DNA of 64,000 nucleotides from an uncultured Bacteroidales bacterium (GCA_947307415.1 CAMZJA010000006.1:1-64000); one strand, 5' to 3'; counted from the stretch's first letter, positions 25,797 to 35,994 are shown. Notes: generated from the sequence alone by a model not told the origin. Numbers and translations are program-made.

Positions 25797-27173
25797 ATGG
25801 AAAAAATAATCATGTATCCAGGTGAAAACAAAAAAGACACTGTGAACTATAAAGACATGCAGGCTCAACATATAACAGCTGTCGAACGCAATGTTTTGGT
25901 ACTTGGCTCAGGCGGCCGTGAACATGCTCTCGCATGGAAGATCGCTCAAAGCGAAAAAGTATCAAAAGTTTATATCGCTCCTGGTAACGCCGGTACAGCG
26001 TCGGTGGGTGAAAATATATCAATCAATATCGCTGATTTTCAAGCTGTTAAAGATGTTGTCTTAAAGTATTACATTAACTTAGTGGTGGTGGGTCCAGAGC
26101 AGCCTCTCGTCGATGGTATTGTCGACTTTTTCAAGTCGGACGCCGACCTTAAAGACGTGAAAATTATCGGTCCCGACAAGGCCGGGGCGCAGCTGGAAGG
26201 CTCCAAGGCTTTCGCCAAACAGTTCATGGAGAAATACGGCATCCCGACAGCAAAATGCTTCACCGTGACATCCGAAAATCTCAATGATGGTTTGAAATAT
26301 CTCGAGACTCTCTCGGCTCCTTACGTTCTCAAGGCCGACGGTCTCGCAGCAGGCAAGGGAGTACTGATTCTCGATGACTTATCTGAGGCAAAAGCGGAAC
26401 TTAAAGAAATGCTTTCAGGAAAATTCGGCTCGGCGTCGGCAAAGGTGGTCATCGAGCAGTTCCTCAAAGGCATCGAGGTTTCGATGTTCGTCCTCACCGA
26501 CGGCGAGAACTACATAATACTGCCTGAAGCCAAAGATTACAAGCGCATCGGCGATGGCGACACCGGCCTCAACACCGGTGGCATGGGTGCTGTGTCGCCA
26601 GTGCCTTTTGTGACTCCTGAATTTGTCGAAAAAGTCGAAAACCGCATTATAAAACCTACAATTCAAGGTCTTAAAAACGAGAAAATCGACTATAAAGGCT
26701 TCATTTTCTTAGGTTTGATGAACTGTGGCGGCGATCCATACGTTATCGAATACAACGTCCGCATGGGCGACCCTGAGACCGAAGGTGTGATGACACGCAT
26801 CGACTCAGACTTTGCCGAACTGCTCGATAAATGCGCTCAAGGTAAGCTCAATGAGGCTCGTTATCAGTCGAGTAAGGAGACGTCGGTCACAGTGATGCTC
26901 GTCTCGGGCGGATATCCTGAGGCTTACAAAAAAGGCATGAAAATAACCGGACTGGAAAACGTTTGTCCTTGCTGCGTTGTGGCTCACGCCGGCACAAAGT
27001 TTGATGGCAACGATATCGTTACATCAGGCGGTCGCGTCATCGCAGTGACGGCACACGGCAAAAACATCGAAGAGGCGAGAGAAAAAGCTTATCACAATGC
27101 GAAACAGATAGTGTTCGAGGGCAAAAACTACCGTCACGACATCGGTCTCGATTTGATAAATTATCATGCTTAA
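25797..27173 (+). CDS. purD: Phosphoribosylamine-glycine ligase (GAR synthetase)
   Basis: 458 residues as drawn. The core begins at VLVLGSGGREHALAWKI, with ATP-grasp motifs YVLKADGLAAGKGVLI, NTGGMGAVSP and EYNVRMGDPETE. It catalyses the second step of purine synthesis (phosphoribosylamine + glycine + ATP to GAR). The first ~32 residues before the conserved start are unusual; ATG codons at 25812 or 25857 are alternatives. The stop overlaps the next gene by 8 nt, so translation is probably coupled. Confidence 0.94.
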   Translation: MEKIIMYPGENKKDTVNYKDMQAQHITAVERNVLVLGSGGREHALAWKIAQSEKVSKVYIAPGNAGTASVGENISINIADFQAVKDVVLKYYINLVVVGPEQPLVDGIVDFFKSDADLKDVKIIGPDKAGAQLEGSKAFAKQFMEKYGIPTAKCFTVTSENLNDGLKYLETLSAPYVLKADGLAAGKGVLILDDLSEAKAELKEMLSGKFGSASAKVVIEQFLKGIEVSMFVLTDGENYIILPEAKDYKRIGDGDTGLNTGGMGAVSPVPFVTPEFVEKVENRIIKPTIQGLKNEKIDYKGFIFLGLMNCGGDPYVIEYNVRMGDPETEGVMTRIDSDFAELLDKCAQGKLNEARYQSSKETSVTVMLVSGGYPEAYKKGMKITGLENVCPCCVVAHAGTKFDGNDIVTSGGRVIAVTAHGKNIEEAREKAYHNAKQIVFEGKNYRHDIGLDLINYHA

Positions 27174-28158
27174 GTTCTTCAGACACAGTTACATAGCGCA
27201 ACTTATCGTGATAGTGTTGCTGCTCGTGGTGCTCTGGATACCTGCGTTTGTGACACATCTGCACGACACAGCAGTGGGAAGCCCTACAACACCACTGTAT
27301 AACCTCATCGCCGGCCTGTTCGACTCCTCAAGCAGTGCCATAACAGTGCTGACATTTATCGTGGTGGGTCTGAGTGCGTTGTTTTTTAACTCAATGCTGT
27401 CTGTAAATCAATTGGTTACACGAAATAGCAGTATCGGGGCGTTCGTCTTTGTGCTATGTATGTGTTGTGTCCAAATCCAAGACGAATATTACCCGTTCCT
27501 CATTGCCAACACCTTCATTATGATGGCGATGCAGACTATCTACCTCATCTATCAGATCGACAAACCAGAGTCTTATCTGTTGAATGCCGGATTGTTTGTT
27601 GCCATCGCATCAATGTTTTATTATCCCGCTATCTTGTTGATTTTCTGGGTGTTACTGTCGTTGATCATTATGGACATCAGGGAGCTGAAGCATTTTTTGA
27701 TACCAATTATCGGCTTTCTGCTTCCTTATTTTATAATGCTGATATGCGTTTATTTTAATCATACTCTGATTGAAAATTATAACAATTACTTGGTTGCATT
27801 CAATGATTTTGGTTTTGAAAAACTCGGTCTGACGACGATGGGTATCGTTGCTTTGGTTCTGGTTTTTGTCTTCATGGGGCTTTCTCTGATGATGTTAAAG
27901 TCAGGAAATGCTGATAATTCCGTCGGAACACGCAAAAAACTCAACGTCACATTGTGGCTGTTCGTTTTCGGTTTTATGATGCTTTTCCTTCAAAAACCGG
28001 TAGTGTGTAATGGATTGATTTATATGGTGTTAGCTGTTGTGGTCTCAATGGCGCTTAGTTGTATAAAAAAATCAAGAATAATCGATATCGCATTGATTGT
28101 CTTGATGTTAGCTATTATCGCAAATCAGTATCTTCCTTTATTTGGTATACAAATATGA
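27166..28158 (+). CDS. DUF6427-like multi-spanning membrane protein
   Basis: 330 residues with roughly nine to ten hydrophobic segments spread over the whole length. No catalytic motif is recognised. It resembles the DUF6427 family, common in Bacteroidota and of unknown function. It overlaps purD by 8 nt and the RNase HII gene by 4 nt (ATGA), so it is embedded in a tightly coupled housekeeping operon. Confidence 0.7.
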   Translation: MLKFFRHSYIAQLIVIVLLLVVLWIPAFVTHLHDTAVGSPTTPLYNLIAGLFDSSSSAITVLTFIVVGLSALFFNSMLSVNQLVTRNSSIGAFVFVLCMCCVQIQDEYYPFLIANTFIMMAMQTIYLIYQIDKPESYLLNAGLFVAIASMFYYPAILLIFWVLLSLIIMDIRELKHFLIPIIGFLLPYFIMLICVYFNHTLIENYNNYLVAFNDFGFEKLGLTTMGIVALVLVFVFMGLSLMMLKSGNADNSVGTRKKLNVTLWLFVFGFMMLFLQKPVVCNGLIYMVLAVVVSMALSCIKKSRIIDIALIVLMLAIIANQYLPLFGIQI

Positions 28159-28751
28159 ATCTTAAGCCGTTTTTCACCGAAAATCTCATCGAGGCTGGCT
28201 GTGACGAGGCCGGTCGAGGCTGCATCGCGGGTCCGGTGGTGGCAGCGGCAGTAATCTTGCCTCGCGGAATGGATTTCCCTGAGTTCGACGACTCGAAAAA
28301 GCTTTCGGAGAAACAACGTGAGAAGCTGAGAATCAAAGTGTTAGAGAATGCTGAGGCATATGGAGTCGGAATAGTTTCCGCCGAGGAAATCGACGAGATA
28401 AACATCCTAAACGCATCGTTTTTGGCCATGCATCGCGCTATTGACCAGCTGAAAATCAGGCCGGAACTGCTTCTCATCGACGGAAATCGTTTCAATAAAT
28501 ATCAGGATATCAAACATCAGTGTATTGTGGGCGGCGATGCAAAATATCAGGCTATCGCGGCAGCATCAATATTGGCGAAGACAACCCGTGACCATATTAT
28601 GGAAGAGCTTGATAATCAATATCCTAACTATAATTGGAAAAAGAATAAAGGCTATCCGACGCTTGAACATAAGAACGCAGTGGCTGAGTTTGGGATGTCA
28701 CCATTTCATCGCAAGACGTTCAACATGTCGATACAGCTGAAATTATTTTAA
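28155..28751 (+). CDS. rnhB: Ribonuclease HII
   Basis: 198 residues from ATG 28155, which overlaps the preceding stop in ATGA; a longer open frame starting at 28059 would run through the membrane-protein gene and is rejected. Catalytic acidic residues lie in AGCDEAGRG (Asp17, Glu18), LLIDGNRF and KTTRDHIM. Conserved [13 protein letters not shown] and AAASILAK segments confirm the family. It removes ribonucleotides and RNA primers from RNA-DNA hybrids. Confidence 0.95.
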   Translation: MNLKPFFTENLIEAGCDEAGRGCIAGPVVAAAVILPRGMDFPEFDDSKKLSEKQREKLRIKVLENAEAYGVGIVSAEEIDEINILNASFLAMHRAIDQLKIRPELLLIDGNRFNKYQDIKHQCIVGGDAKYQAIAAASILAKTTRDHIMEELDNQYPNYNWKKNKGYPTLEHKNAVAEFGMSPFHRKTFNMSIQLKLF

Positions 28752-28803
28752 ATTTTGTAAAACAAAAGCGTACCTTTCACGTTCTATAATAAAATCTAAT
28801 ACT

Positions 28804-30360
28804 ATGGCAAACACGAGAATTCTTTGGGCTGATGATGAGATTGAACTTCTCAGGCCGCATATCATGTTTTTGGAGCAGAAAGGTTATGAAGTGGAGACCG
28901 CCAACAACGGCAGCGACGCAGTGGAGATGGTGCGCGACGGGCATTTCGACATCGTTTTCCTTGATGAACAGATGCCTGGAATATCAGGAGTGGAGGCGTT
29001 GGAAAAGATAAAGGCGGAGTTCCCGAACCTTCCCGTTGTGATGATCACGAAGAGCGAGGAGGAGCGCATCATGGAAGACGCCATCGGCAGCAATATCGCG
29101 GATTACCTGATAAAACCAGTCAATCCGAACCAGATTCTGCTTTCGCTGAAACGCAATCTTGAAAACAAAAAACTCGTCGATGAGAAATCGACATCGAAAT
29201 ATCAACAGGAGTTCCGCAAAATCGGAATGGACCTCAACAACAACCTCGACTATAACGAGTGGGTAGGGGTGTACAAAAACCTTACTCGTTGGGAGCTTGA
29301 GCTGCAAAAATCGACCGACGAAGGCATTAAAGAGGTGCTTTTCATGCAGAAAAACGAGGCCAACAACCAATTTTCGCGCTACGTCGAGAAACATTACTGC
29401 GACTGGGTGTCTGGCAAAGGCGTCAACAAGCCTACGATGTCACATACCGTGATGCGCGACAAGGTGTTCAACCGTCTCGATAGTAGCGATAAACCGTTGT
29501 TTTTCATATTGATAGACAACCTGCGTTACGACCAGTGGAAGGCTATACAGCCGCTTATCGAGAGCTATTTCCGTGTGGCCGACGACGATATTTACTACAG
29601 CATCCTTCCGACGACCACGCAATATGCGCGAAATTCTATCTTTGCTGGCCTTATGCCGCTCGAAATACGTCGTCATTACCCGAAATACTGGACCGACGAG
29701 GAAGATGAGGGTACGAAAAACCAGTTTGAGGGCGAGCTTCTGGGCGAACAGCTGCGTCGTTATGGCAAAAATATCAAGTATTCATATAATAAGGTGCTGA
29801 ATCTGGCTGCTGGCAGAAAGCTCTTTGAACAGATGAACAACTTGATGCAGAATAAGTTAAACGTCATAGTCTATAATTTTGTTGACATGTTGTCGCATGC
29901 CCGCACCGAGATGGAGATCATCCGCGAGCTCGCCGACGATGAGGTGGCGTATCGCTCGCTGATGCTGTCATGGTTTGAGCATTCGTCGCTCTTCGACATG
30001 ATGAAATTCATAGCAAACAAAGGCTGTGACGCAGTTGTGACCACAGACCATGGCTCTGTCTGGGTGAAAAACCCTGTGAAGATTCTTGGCGACAAGGCGG
30101 TCAACACAAATTTGAGATATAAATATGGTAAGTCGTTGAATTACAATGCTAAAGAGGTGTTTGAGGTGAAAGACCCGGAGAAAATTTTCCTTCCTCGCAT
30201 CAACGTTTCGACCTCGTACGTTTTCGCACGCGCCAACGATTTCTTCGCATATCCGAATAATTACAATTATTACGTCAATTATTACAGGAACACCTTCCAA
30301 CATGGCGGCATCTCCATGAATGAGATGATGATTCCTGTCATACATCTGAAGGCAAAATGA
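28804..30360 (+). CDS. porX: PorX: response regulator with PglZ domain, T9SS regulator
   Basis: 518 residues. The receiver domain (1-~120) has acidic Asp10 and Asp11, phospho-acceptor Asp54 (IVFLDEQMPG) and the YLIKP lysine near 107. A helical linker leads to a PglZ/alkaline-phosphatase-like domain (~200-518, with LIDNLRYDQWK, NFVDMLSHA, VVTTDHGSV). This pairing is characteristic of PorX, partner of histidine kinase PorY in Porphyromonas, which controls T9SS and whose PglZ domain acts as a phosphodiesterase. Its presence agrees with the four T9SS cargo genes in this window. The TsaE gene overlaps its stop. Confidence 0.92.
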   Translation: MANTRILWADDEIELLRPHIMFLEQKGYEVETANNGSDAVEMVRDGHFDIVFLDEQMPGISGVEALEKIKAEFPNLPVVMITKSEEERIMEDAIGSNIADYLIKPVNPNQILLSLKRNLENKKLVDEKSTSKYQQEFRKIGMDLNNNLDYNEWVGVYKNLTRWELELQKSTDEGIKEVLFMQKNEANNQFSRYVEKHYCDWVSGKGVNKPTMSHTVMRDKVFNRLDSSDKPLFFILIDNLRYDQWKAIQPLIESYFRVADDDIYYSILPTTTQYARNSIFAGLMPLEIRRHYPKYWTDEEDEGTKNQFEGELLGEQLRRYGKNIKYSYNKVLNLAAGRKLFEQMNNLMQNKLNVIVYNFVDMLSHARTEMEIIRELADDEVAYRSLMLSWFEHSSLFDMMKFIANKGCDAVVTTDHGSVWVKNPVKILGDKAVNTNLRYKYGKSLNYNAKEVFEVKDPEKIFLPRINVSTSYVFARANDFFAYPNNYNYYVNYYRNTFQHGGISMNEMMIPVIHLKAK

Positions 30361-30788
30361 TGGAAAAAACGTTCATAATCAACAGTGTAGACGAGCTCTC
30401 GCAAGTGTCCGACCTCCTGATATCCTGGCGCGACAAGTCGGATATCATCGCATTCTACGGTCCGATGGGGGCAGGGAAGACCACCCTCATCAAAAACTTG
30501 TGCCACAAGCTTGGCGTGACCGACGAGGTCAACAGTCCGACCTTCGCCCTTGTTAATGAATATCCTACGCCAGTCGAAGGCTCAATCTTCCATTTCGATT
30601 TCTATCGCATCAAGAAGTTGGAGGAGGTCTACGACATTGGCTACGAGGATTATTTCTACAGCGGACGTCTCTGCCTCCTGGAATGGCCAGAGCTCATCGA
30701 CCCACTGATGCCCGACCATTTCATCAAAGTCGAAATCGCATTAGGAGATACTGATAACGCCAGAAAAATAAAGTGTACTGTAGTGTAG
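30357..30788 (+). CDS. tsaE: tRNA threonylcarbamoyladenosine synthesis ATPase TsaE
   Basis: 143 residues. The Walker A motif GPMGAGKTTL begins at residue 35; NSPTFALVNEY, IFHFDFYRIKKLEE and LCLLEWPE are family signatures. TsaE is the ATPase of the TsaBDE complex that makes t6A37 in tRNAs reading ANN codons. Its ATG overlaps the porX stop by 4 nt; a second ATG at 30360 is equally possible. Confidence 0.93.
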   Translation: MMEKTFIINSVDELSQVSDLLISWRDKSDIIAFYGPMGAGKTTLIKNLCHKLGVTDEVNSPTFALVNEYPTPVEGSIFHFDFYRIKKLEEVYDIGYEDYFYSGRLCLLEWPELIDPLMPDHFIKVEIALGDTDNARKIKCTVV

Positions 30789-30807
30789 CCGTCATATCGA
30801 CCGACAT

Positions 30808-31872
30808 ATGATACTATACAAAAACGACATATCGCAACTATCAGCAATCATTGCTTCTCACACAAAGGTATTTCTGCTTTTGGATGAGAACTCAAACCGC
30901 TATTGCCTTCCAATTTTAAATACTATTGATTTATTAAAATCAAATACTATAAAAATAGTAATCCCTGTAGGCGAGCAGCACAAAAACATCGAAACGGTTC
31001 AATATATTTGGTCGCAACTCGTTGAAAACCAAGCTGATAGAAAATCGTTATTGATAAATGTCGGCGGCGGAATGGTGACAGATATAGGTGGCTTTGCAGC
31101 CTCATGTTACCAGCGTGGCATCGATTTCGTCAACGTCCCGACCACCTTGCTCGGTATGATTGACGCTTCAATAGGCGGCAAGACAGGTGTTGATTTTCAA
31201 GGTCTTAAAAATCAGATAGGGGTTTTCTCGCAGCCTTTGGCAGTGGTCTTTTTGTTTGAGTTTCTCGAAACATTGCCCAAGCGAGAATTATTGTCAGGTC
31301 TCGCCGAAATTATTAAATACGGTTTCATCGTAAACAAAGAGTTTTTAAATGTAACCCTAGACCCTAAACACCATAGGCTCCCTAGTGCCCCTATCAACCC
31401 TTCTTTTATAAAAAAAGCAATTGAGGCTAAAGCCCAAATCACAGATGCTGACTCCACTGAGCAGGGTCTCCGCAAGATCCTCAACTTCGGTCACACCATC
31501 GGTCACGCTCTTGAGACCTATCTCCTTGACACTCAAAAGAGTATAACTCACGGAGAGGGCGTGGCTCTCGGAATGGTTTCGGCTTTGTATCTGTCAGAGC
31601 AATATTTAAATTTAGACCATCAAATAACATTATATTATAAAGAAATATACAAGCAAAATTTCAATAGAATTGATTTAAACGACGTTTCTATTGAAAAACT
31701 GCTTGAAATAATGCGTCACGACAAGAAAAACCAAGGCGGCGACATCCGTTTTGTGCTGATTGAGGATTATGGAAAACCTGTCTATGATGTAGTCGTGAAG
31801 CCTGAAGATATTGTTGATTCGATAACCTATCTCATTGATTATCTGAACGATGCTAATTACTGGGGCAAATAA
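30808..31872 (+). CDS. aroB: 3-dehydroquinate synthase
   Basis: 354 residues. The NAD-binding and active-site landmarks are INVGGGMVTDIGGFAAS, RGIDFVNVPTTLLGMIDASIGGKTGVD, GLAEIIKYGF, NFGHTIGHALE and HGEGVALGM. It performs the second shikimate-pathway step. Residues ~181-199 are atypical: they are encoded by a CCCTA-rich tract (31354-31400) that has a relative in aroA. The 3' end overlaps aroA by 23 nt. A fragment resembling the dispersed GTCAT repeat lies just before and over the start codon. Confidence 0.93.
   Translation: MILYKNDISQLSAIIASHTKVFLLLDENSNRYCLPILNTIDLLKSNTIKIVIPVGEQHKNIETVQYIWSQLVENQADRKSLLINVGGGMVTDIGGFAASCYQRGIDFVNVPTTLLGMIDASIGGKTGVDFQGLKNQIGVFSQPLAVVFLFEFLETLPKRELLSGLAEIIKYGFIVNKEFLNVTLDPKHHRLPSAPINPSFIKKAIEAKAQITDADSTEQGLRKILNFGHTIGHALETYLLDTQKSITHGEGVALGMVSALYLSEQYLNLDHQITLYYKEIYKQNFNRIDLNDVSIEKLLEIMRHDKKNQGGDIRFVLIEDYGKPVYDVVVKPEDIVDSITYLIDYLNDANYWGK
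31354..31400. repeat. CCCTA-rich tract inside aroB
   Basis: Four CCCTA units, including CCCTAGTGCCCCTA, lie in frame and encode a Pro-rich, poorly conserved stretch (LDPKHHRLPSAPINPS). A 14-base segment differs at one base from one in aroA. Confidence 0.55.
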
Positions 31873-33070
31873 AAACTTCGACGTCACCATCAACCTTGTT
31901 GGCAGTAAGAGCGCCTCAAACCGCGCCCTAATGATAGCCTACTACGGCGACTTCACCCCCCGCATCAGGAATTTATCGGAATCCGACGACACAAAATTGT
32001 TGAACGAAATCCTACAATCCCTAACCACCCCTAGTGTCCCTAGAGCCTCTATTGCCCCTAAACCCCCTATTACCATAAACTGCCACAATTCCGGCACCGT
32101 TTTAAGGTTTCTGCTGACAGCATTGTGTGTAAAGACGCACGCCTGTACATCTCACAATTATATCCTCACTGGCTCCGACCGTATGCTTCACCGTCCCGTC
32201 GGCGATCTCGTCGACACCCTGCGCTCAATCGGGGCTGACATCGAATACATGGGGCAGGAGGGATATCCTCCATTGCTTGTACAGACATGCCATGGCGCGT
32301 CTCTACAGCACGACATCTCCGTCGATATCACCAAATCCTCACAATTCGCTTCATCGTTGTTATTGGCAATGCCGAGATCATTGCATTTGGACGGCGACCT
32401 GTCATCTATTCCTTACATTGACCTTACCATCGACATTATGCAACATTTTGGTGCGAAAATCCATCGTGAGGGACGTGATATTTTTGTGGAACCATCTGAA
32501 TATCAAGATGTTGAATATTGTGTGGAATCCGACTGGACATGCGCCTCTTATTGGTATGAGGCCGTCGCATTGTCCGATAACGGCCGCGCACGCTTGAAAA
32601 ACCTCCACCTTGATTCAAAACAAGGCGACGCCCTCGTTGCAAAATGGTTCGAACAATTCGGTGTGAAATCCTTCCAGGATGGTGATGATATTGTTATTGA
32701 AAAATATAAATCATTGATTGATAATCAATTATCATTCGATTTTATCAACAATCCTGATTTGTACCCGACCATCGCCGCCACCTGTGCCGGACTCGGTTTG
32801 AAGGCACATCTCACCGGATTGCGCAATCTCATCCACAAAGAATCGGATCGGGTGGCGGCGATGGAGACGGAACTTGTAAAGACGCATGACCGTGTGTCTC
32901 AACATCAAGACAATCCCATCATTTTCGACACCTACGATGATCATCGCATCGCAATGGCCCTCGCGCCACTGACAATGAAAATCGGCGCCATTGAAATCAA
33001 TAACGCCGACGTTGTTTCTAAATCTTATCCTAATTTCTGGCAAGAATTTTCACAATTATTCCCATCCTGA
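31850..33070 (+). CDS. aroA: 3-phosphoshikimate 1-carboxyvinyltransferase (EPSP synthase)
   Basis: 406 residues, slightly short for the family (~430). Motifs include GSKSASNRALM (shikimate-3-phosphate site), NSGTVLRFLL, LTGSDRMLHRPVGDLVDTL, KSSQFASSLLLAM and the PEP-site YDDHRIAMALAPL. It converts shikimate-3-phosphate and PEP to EPSP. An in-frame CCCTA-rich tract (32018-32073) encodes TTPSVPRASIAPKPPIT just before the NSGT motif. It overlaps aroB by 23 nt at the 5' end and the opposite-strand gene by 15 nt at the 3' end. Confidence 0.92.
   Translation: MLITGANKNFDVTINLVGSKSASNRALMIAYYGDFTPRIRNLSESDDTKLLNEILQSLTTPSVPRASIAPKPPITINCHNSGTVLRFLLTALCVKTHACTSHNYILTGSDRMLHRPVGDLVDTLRSIGADIEYMGQEGYPPLLVQTCHGASLQHDISVDITKSSQFASSLLLAMPRSLHLDGDLSSIPYIDLTIDIMQHFGAKIHREGRDIFVEPSEYQDVEYCVESDWTCASYWYEAVALSDNGRARLKNLHLDSKQGDALVAKWFEQFGVKSFQDGDDIVIEKYKSLIDNQLSFDFINNPDLYPTIAATCAGLGLKAHLTGLRNLIHKESDRVAAMETELVKTHDRVSQHQDNPIIFDTYDDHRIAMALAPLTMKIGAIEINNADVVSKSYPNFWQEFSQLFPS
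32018..32073. repeat. CCCTA-rich tract inside aroA
   Basis: Five CCCTA units, including CCCTAGTGTCCCTA, lie in frame. The encoded Pro/Ser-rich segment replaces a normally short loop. It is related to the tract in aroB at 31354-31400. Confidence 0.55.
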
Positions 33071-33781
33071 TGTCAATACATCCACAATGTGAATGACCTC
33101 AATTGGCAATCCCTGCTTCTTGGCATACGAAGCAAGGTGCAAATGACATGATATGTCGTTGGTAATCAGATACTCAGCGCCAGCATCCATCGCCTCTTTG
33201 AGCTTCTGGTCGGCTAACGATGTTGAGATGGCCTCGTTCTGCACCGCAAACAAACCCTTTCCCATGCCGCAGCAGATCTCCGGATGTCTCATCTCAACCA
33301 ACACCAGCCCGTTGACCTTCGAGAGCAGCTGCCGAACCTCGTTTTTCAAACCTAATTCACGTAATGAAGAACATGAATCCAGATACGCCGCCTTATGTCT
33401 GAACACTGCCTCAAAAAAATCTTTATGTAACTGATTTACAAGGAAATCGGTTATCTCGAAGGTGTTTGCGACAAGGCGTTTGTACTCCAGGTGCATGCTG
33501 GTGTTGTAAAACAGCTCTTTGTACCTTGTCTTGATGAATCCCACGCATGAGGCGCTCAATCCAACCACAGGACGGTTGTTAGAGAAGTCGCGTAAGAACT
33601 TCTCTGCCAACGACTTCGACTCATCGACGAAGCCGCTGTGGAATGCAAACTTGCCACAGCACGTCTGCTCGGGGTTGTATTCCACCTCGACACCAGCAGC
33701 CTTCAACAGCTTGATGGCATTCATCGCCGTCTCGGGATAAAACTGGTCGATGAGACAAGGTACAAAGAGGTCTATTGTCAT
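33056..33781 (-). CDS. LutA/GlpC-type CCG-domain (Fe-S) protein
   Basis: 241 residues with two cysteine-rich CCG domains: PEQTCCGKFAF with an upstream VPCLIDQF, and PEICCGMGKGLF with upstream LDSCSSLRELG. This is the layout of LutA/YkgE, a subunit of lactate-oxidising LutABC, also seen in heterodisulfide reductase-like proteins. No lutB or lutC gene lies in the window, so lactate oxidation is only a possibility. It converges on aroA with a 15-nt overlap and lies 18 nt downstream of the M3 peptidase gene, with which it is likely co-transcribed. Confidence 0.85.
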   Translation of the reverse strand: MTIDLFVPCLIDQFYPETAMNAIKLLKAAGVEVEYNPEQTCCGKFAFHSGFVDESKSLAEKFLRDFSNNRPVVGLSASCVGFIKTRYKELFYNTSMHLEYKRLVANTFEITDFLVNQLHKDFFEAVFRHKAAYLDSCSSLRELGLKNEVRQLLSKVNGLVLVEMRHPEICCGMGKGLFAVQNEAISTSLADQKLKEAMDAGAEYLITNDISCHLHLASYAKKQGLPIEVIHIVDVLTSGWE

Positions 33782-33799
33782 GATTGTCAGTGTTTTATG

Positions 33800-35911
33800 T
33801 TAGTTTAAACCATGTCTCTTCAAGAATGGATCCAGACTCGGCTCCTGACCGCGGAACTTGATGTATTGTACCATTCCTTCGTCATTGCCACATTCCTGTA
33901 AGCAGTTGAGTCTGAATGAGTTGGCCAAAGCCGGATTGAACAAATCACCCGATTCTTTGAAATAGTTGAAAGCATCGCTGTCCAAAACCGCAGCCCAGTA
34001 ATAAACGTAGTAACCTGCTGCATAGCCGCCGCCGAAGATATGACCGTAATACGTTGAGCGATAACGTGGTATGATCTCGTCGATGAGGCCGATGCGGTTC
34101 ATCACGTCTTTCTCAAACTGGTTCACGTCGATATCTTCAACCTTCTGAATCTTGTGGTATTCCATGTCGAGGATGGCCGCCGCGAGGAACTCCACGGTCT
34201 CAAAGCCCTGGTTGAACAAACCGCTGTTTTCGAGCTTGTTTATTAAGGAGTCTGGCATGACCTCGCCAGTCTGGTAATGTTTCGCATACATCTTTATGAC
34301 TTCAGGCTCGCCAGCCCAGTTCTCCATCACCTGTGAAGGCAATTCGACATAGTCGTGTGGCACGTTGCCGCATGTTCTCGAGTATCTTCCTTCCGAGAAG
34401 AAGGCATGCAAACTGTGTCCGAACTCATGCCACATGGTCTCTGTCTCGTCCCAGTTGAGCAGGGATGGGGTGTTGCCCGATGCTGGCGTGAAGTTCATAA
34501 CCAATTGAACCAGAGCGGTGTGGCGCACTCCGTTGATGTCATAGCCGCCTTCACGGAATGAGGTGCACCATGCGCCAGTGCTCTTCGATGGACGCGGATA
34601 ATAATCCAAGTAAAGCAGACCCAATGTCGAGCCGTCGTTGTCTTTCACCTCAAAAGTCTCGACACCTTCGTAATATACTGGGATGTCGGTTCTCTTTTCG
34701 AATGTGACACCATATAACTTATTGGCAGCCATGAACATACCGTTGCGGACGTTGTCCAACGAGAGATATGGTCTCAAGGCATTCTCATCGAAATCGTATT
34801 TCTCCTTGCGGAGCTTCTCGGCGTAATACCACCAGTCCCACGACTCGAGCTTGATGCCTGCGCCTTCTTTGTCAGCAATGGCTTGCATCTCGGCAAGTTC
34901 CTGCTTTGCGACTTTCAATGCCGGCTCGAACAATCCCATCAGGAACTCATCCACCGTCGGGACGTCTTTTGCCATGTTTTCTGCAAGGATATAAGAAGCG
35001 TAATCAGGATATCCGAGGAGCTGTGCTTTTTGCAGTCTGAGATTCACCAACTCGTTGACAATCTGTTTGTTATCGTTCTCATTGTCGTTGTTGCCGCGCA
35101 TGAAATAACCACGATACAGTTTCTCGCGAAGGGCGCGGTTGTCGGCAAACTGAAGGAACGGGATGAGACTCGGTTTCGCTGTTGTGAACACATATTTTCC
35201 AGGCATTCCGTCTTCTTCTGCCTGTTCGGCCGCCGCTTGGATGTTGGCTTCCGGCAGTCCGCTGAGGTCTTCCACGTTATCGACCACCATCTTGAATGAG
35301 GCGTTTTCGGCCAGCATATTTTGGTTAAACTGAAGGTTCAGCAGCGACATCTTGCCGTTTATCTCGCGCAGTTTGGCCTGACCTTCCTCGTCGAGACCTG
35401 CACCGCTGCGGATGAAGTCGTTGTAATACTTTTCAACCACGCGATTTTGCTGGTCGTCGAGACCCATCTCGGCGCGGTGGTCGTACACATATTTAATCTT
35501 TTCGAAAAGCACTGGGTTCATCGCAATGTCGTCGCCGTGGGCTGAAAGGAGAGGGGACACCTCTTCGGCAATCGCCATCAGCTCGTCGCTGCTCATGCAT
35601 TCCATCATGTTGAAAAATACTCCGCTGACCTTGCCAAGCAACTCGCCCGATTTGTCGTAAGTCCAGATGGTGTTCTCAAAACTCGGGGTGTCGGTGTTGT
35701 TGCAAATAGCTTCAATCTCGGCCTTCTGCTGCTTCATGCCCTCGATGAAAGCCGGCATGTAATGCTCGTTTTTTATCTTGTCGAAAGCCGGAGCCTCAAG
35801 ATATGTACCATAATCCGAGAAAAACGGATTCTCATTGCAACTGTCTGATTTACATGATGTTAATCCAATAACGCTCATAGCAAAAATGATTAGATAGTGT
35901 TTAATTTTCAT
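33800..35911 (-). CDS. dcp: M3-family peptidyl-dipeptidase lipoprotein (Dcp-like)
   Basis: 703 residues. ATG 35911 is chosen because it gives a lipoprotein signal ending at Cys20 (IGLTSC); a longer open frame covers the promoter box. The zinc site HEFGH (495-499) within ETMWHEFGHSLH and the downstream ENWAGEPEV and YYVYYWAAVLDSD regions identify an M3A oligopeptidase, which removes C-terminal dipeptides. The lipid anchor places it in the periplasm or on the outer membrane, where it could finish degradation of peptides from secreted proteases. A minus-strand -7 box TACTTTTG lies at 35945-35938. Confidence 0.93.
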   Translation of the reverse strand: MKIKHYLIIFAMSVIGLTSCKSDSCNENPFFSDYGTYLEAPAFDKIKNEHYMPAFIEGMKQQKAEIEAICNNTDTPSFENTIWTYDKSGELLGKVSGVFFNMMECMSSDELMAIAEEVSPLLSAHGDDIAMNPVLFEKIKYVYDHRAEMGLDDQQNRVVEKYYNDFIRSGAGLDEEGQAKLREINGKMSLLNLQFNQNMLAENASFKMVVDNVEDLSGLPEANIQAAAEQAEEDGMPGKYVFTTAKPSLIPFLQFADNRALREKLYRGYFMRGNNDNENDNKQIVNELVNLRLQKAQLLGYPDYASYILAENMAKDVPTVDEFLMGLFEPALKVAKQELAEMQAIADKEGAGIKLESWDWWYYAEKLRKEKYDFDENALRPYLSLDNVRNGMFMAANKLYGVTFEKRTDIPVYYEGVETFEVKDNDGSTLGLLYLDYYPRPSKSTGAWCTSFREGGYDINGVRHTALVQLVMNFTPASGNTPSLLNWDETETMWHEFGHSLHAFFSEGRYSRTCGNVPHDYVELPSQVMENWAGEPEVIKMYAKHYQTGEVMPDSLINKLENSGLFNQGFETVEFLAAAILDMEYHKIQKVEDIDVNQFEKDVMNRIGLIDEIIPRYRSTYYGHIFGGGYAAGYYVYYWAAVLDSDAFNYFKESGDLFNPALANSFRLNCLQECGNDEGMVQYIKFRGQEPSLDPFLKRHGLN

Positions 35912-35994
35912 TTTAATGATGTGTTTGATACAAGATGCAAAAGTAATGAATTTTACATCTAAAAACACGAAAAACACGAAAAAAATCTTTCTCC

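Noticed and set aside
33056..33781. Naming the CCG protein lutA or glcF outright
   Set aside because: Only the CCG domains are visible and no lutB, lutC or glycolate oxidase gene accompanies it, so the substrate is left open.
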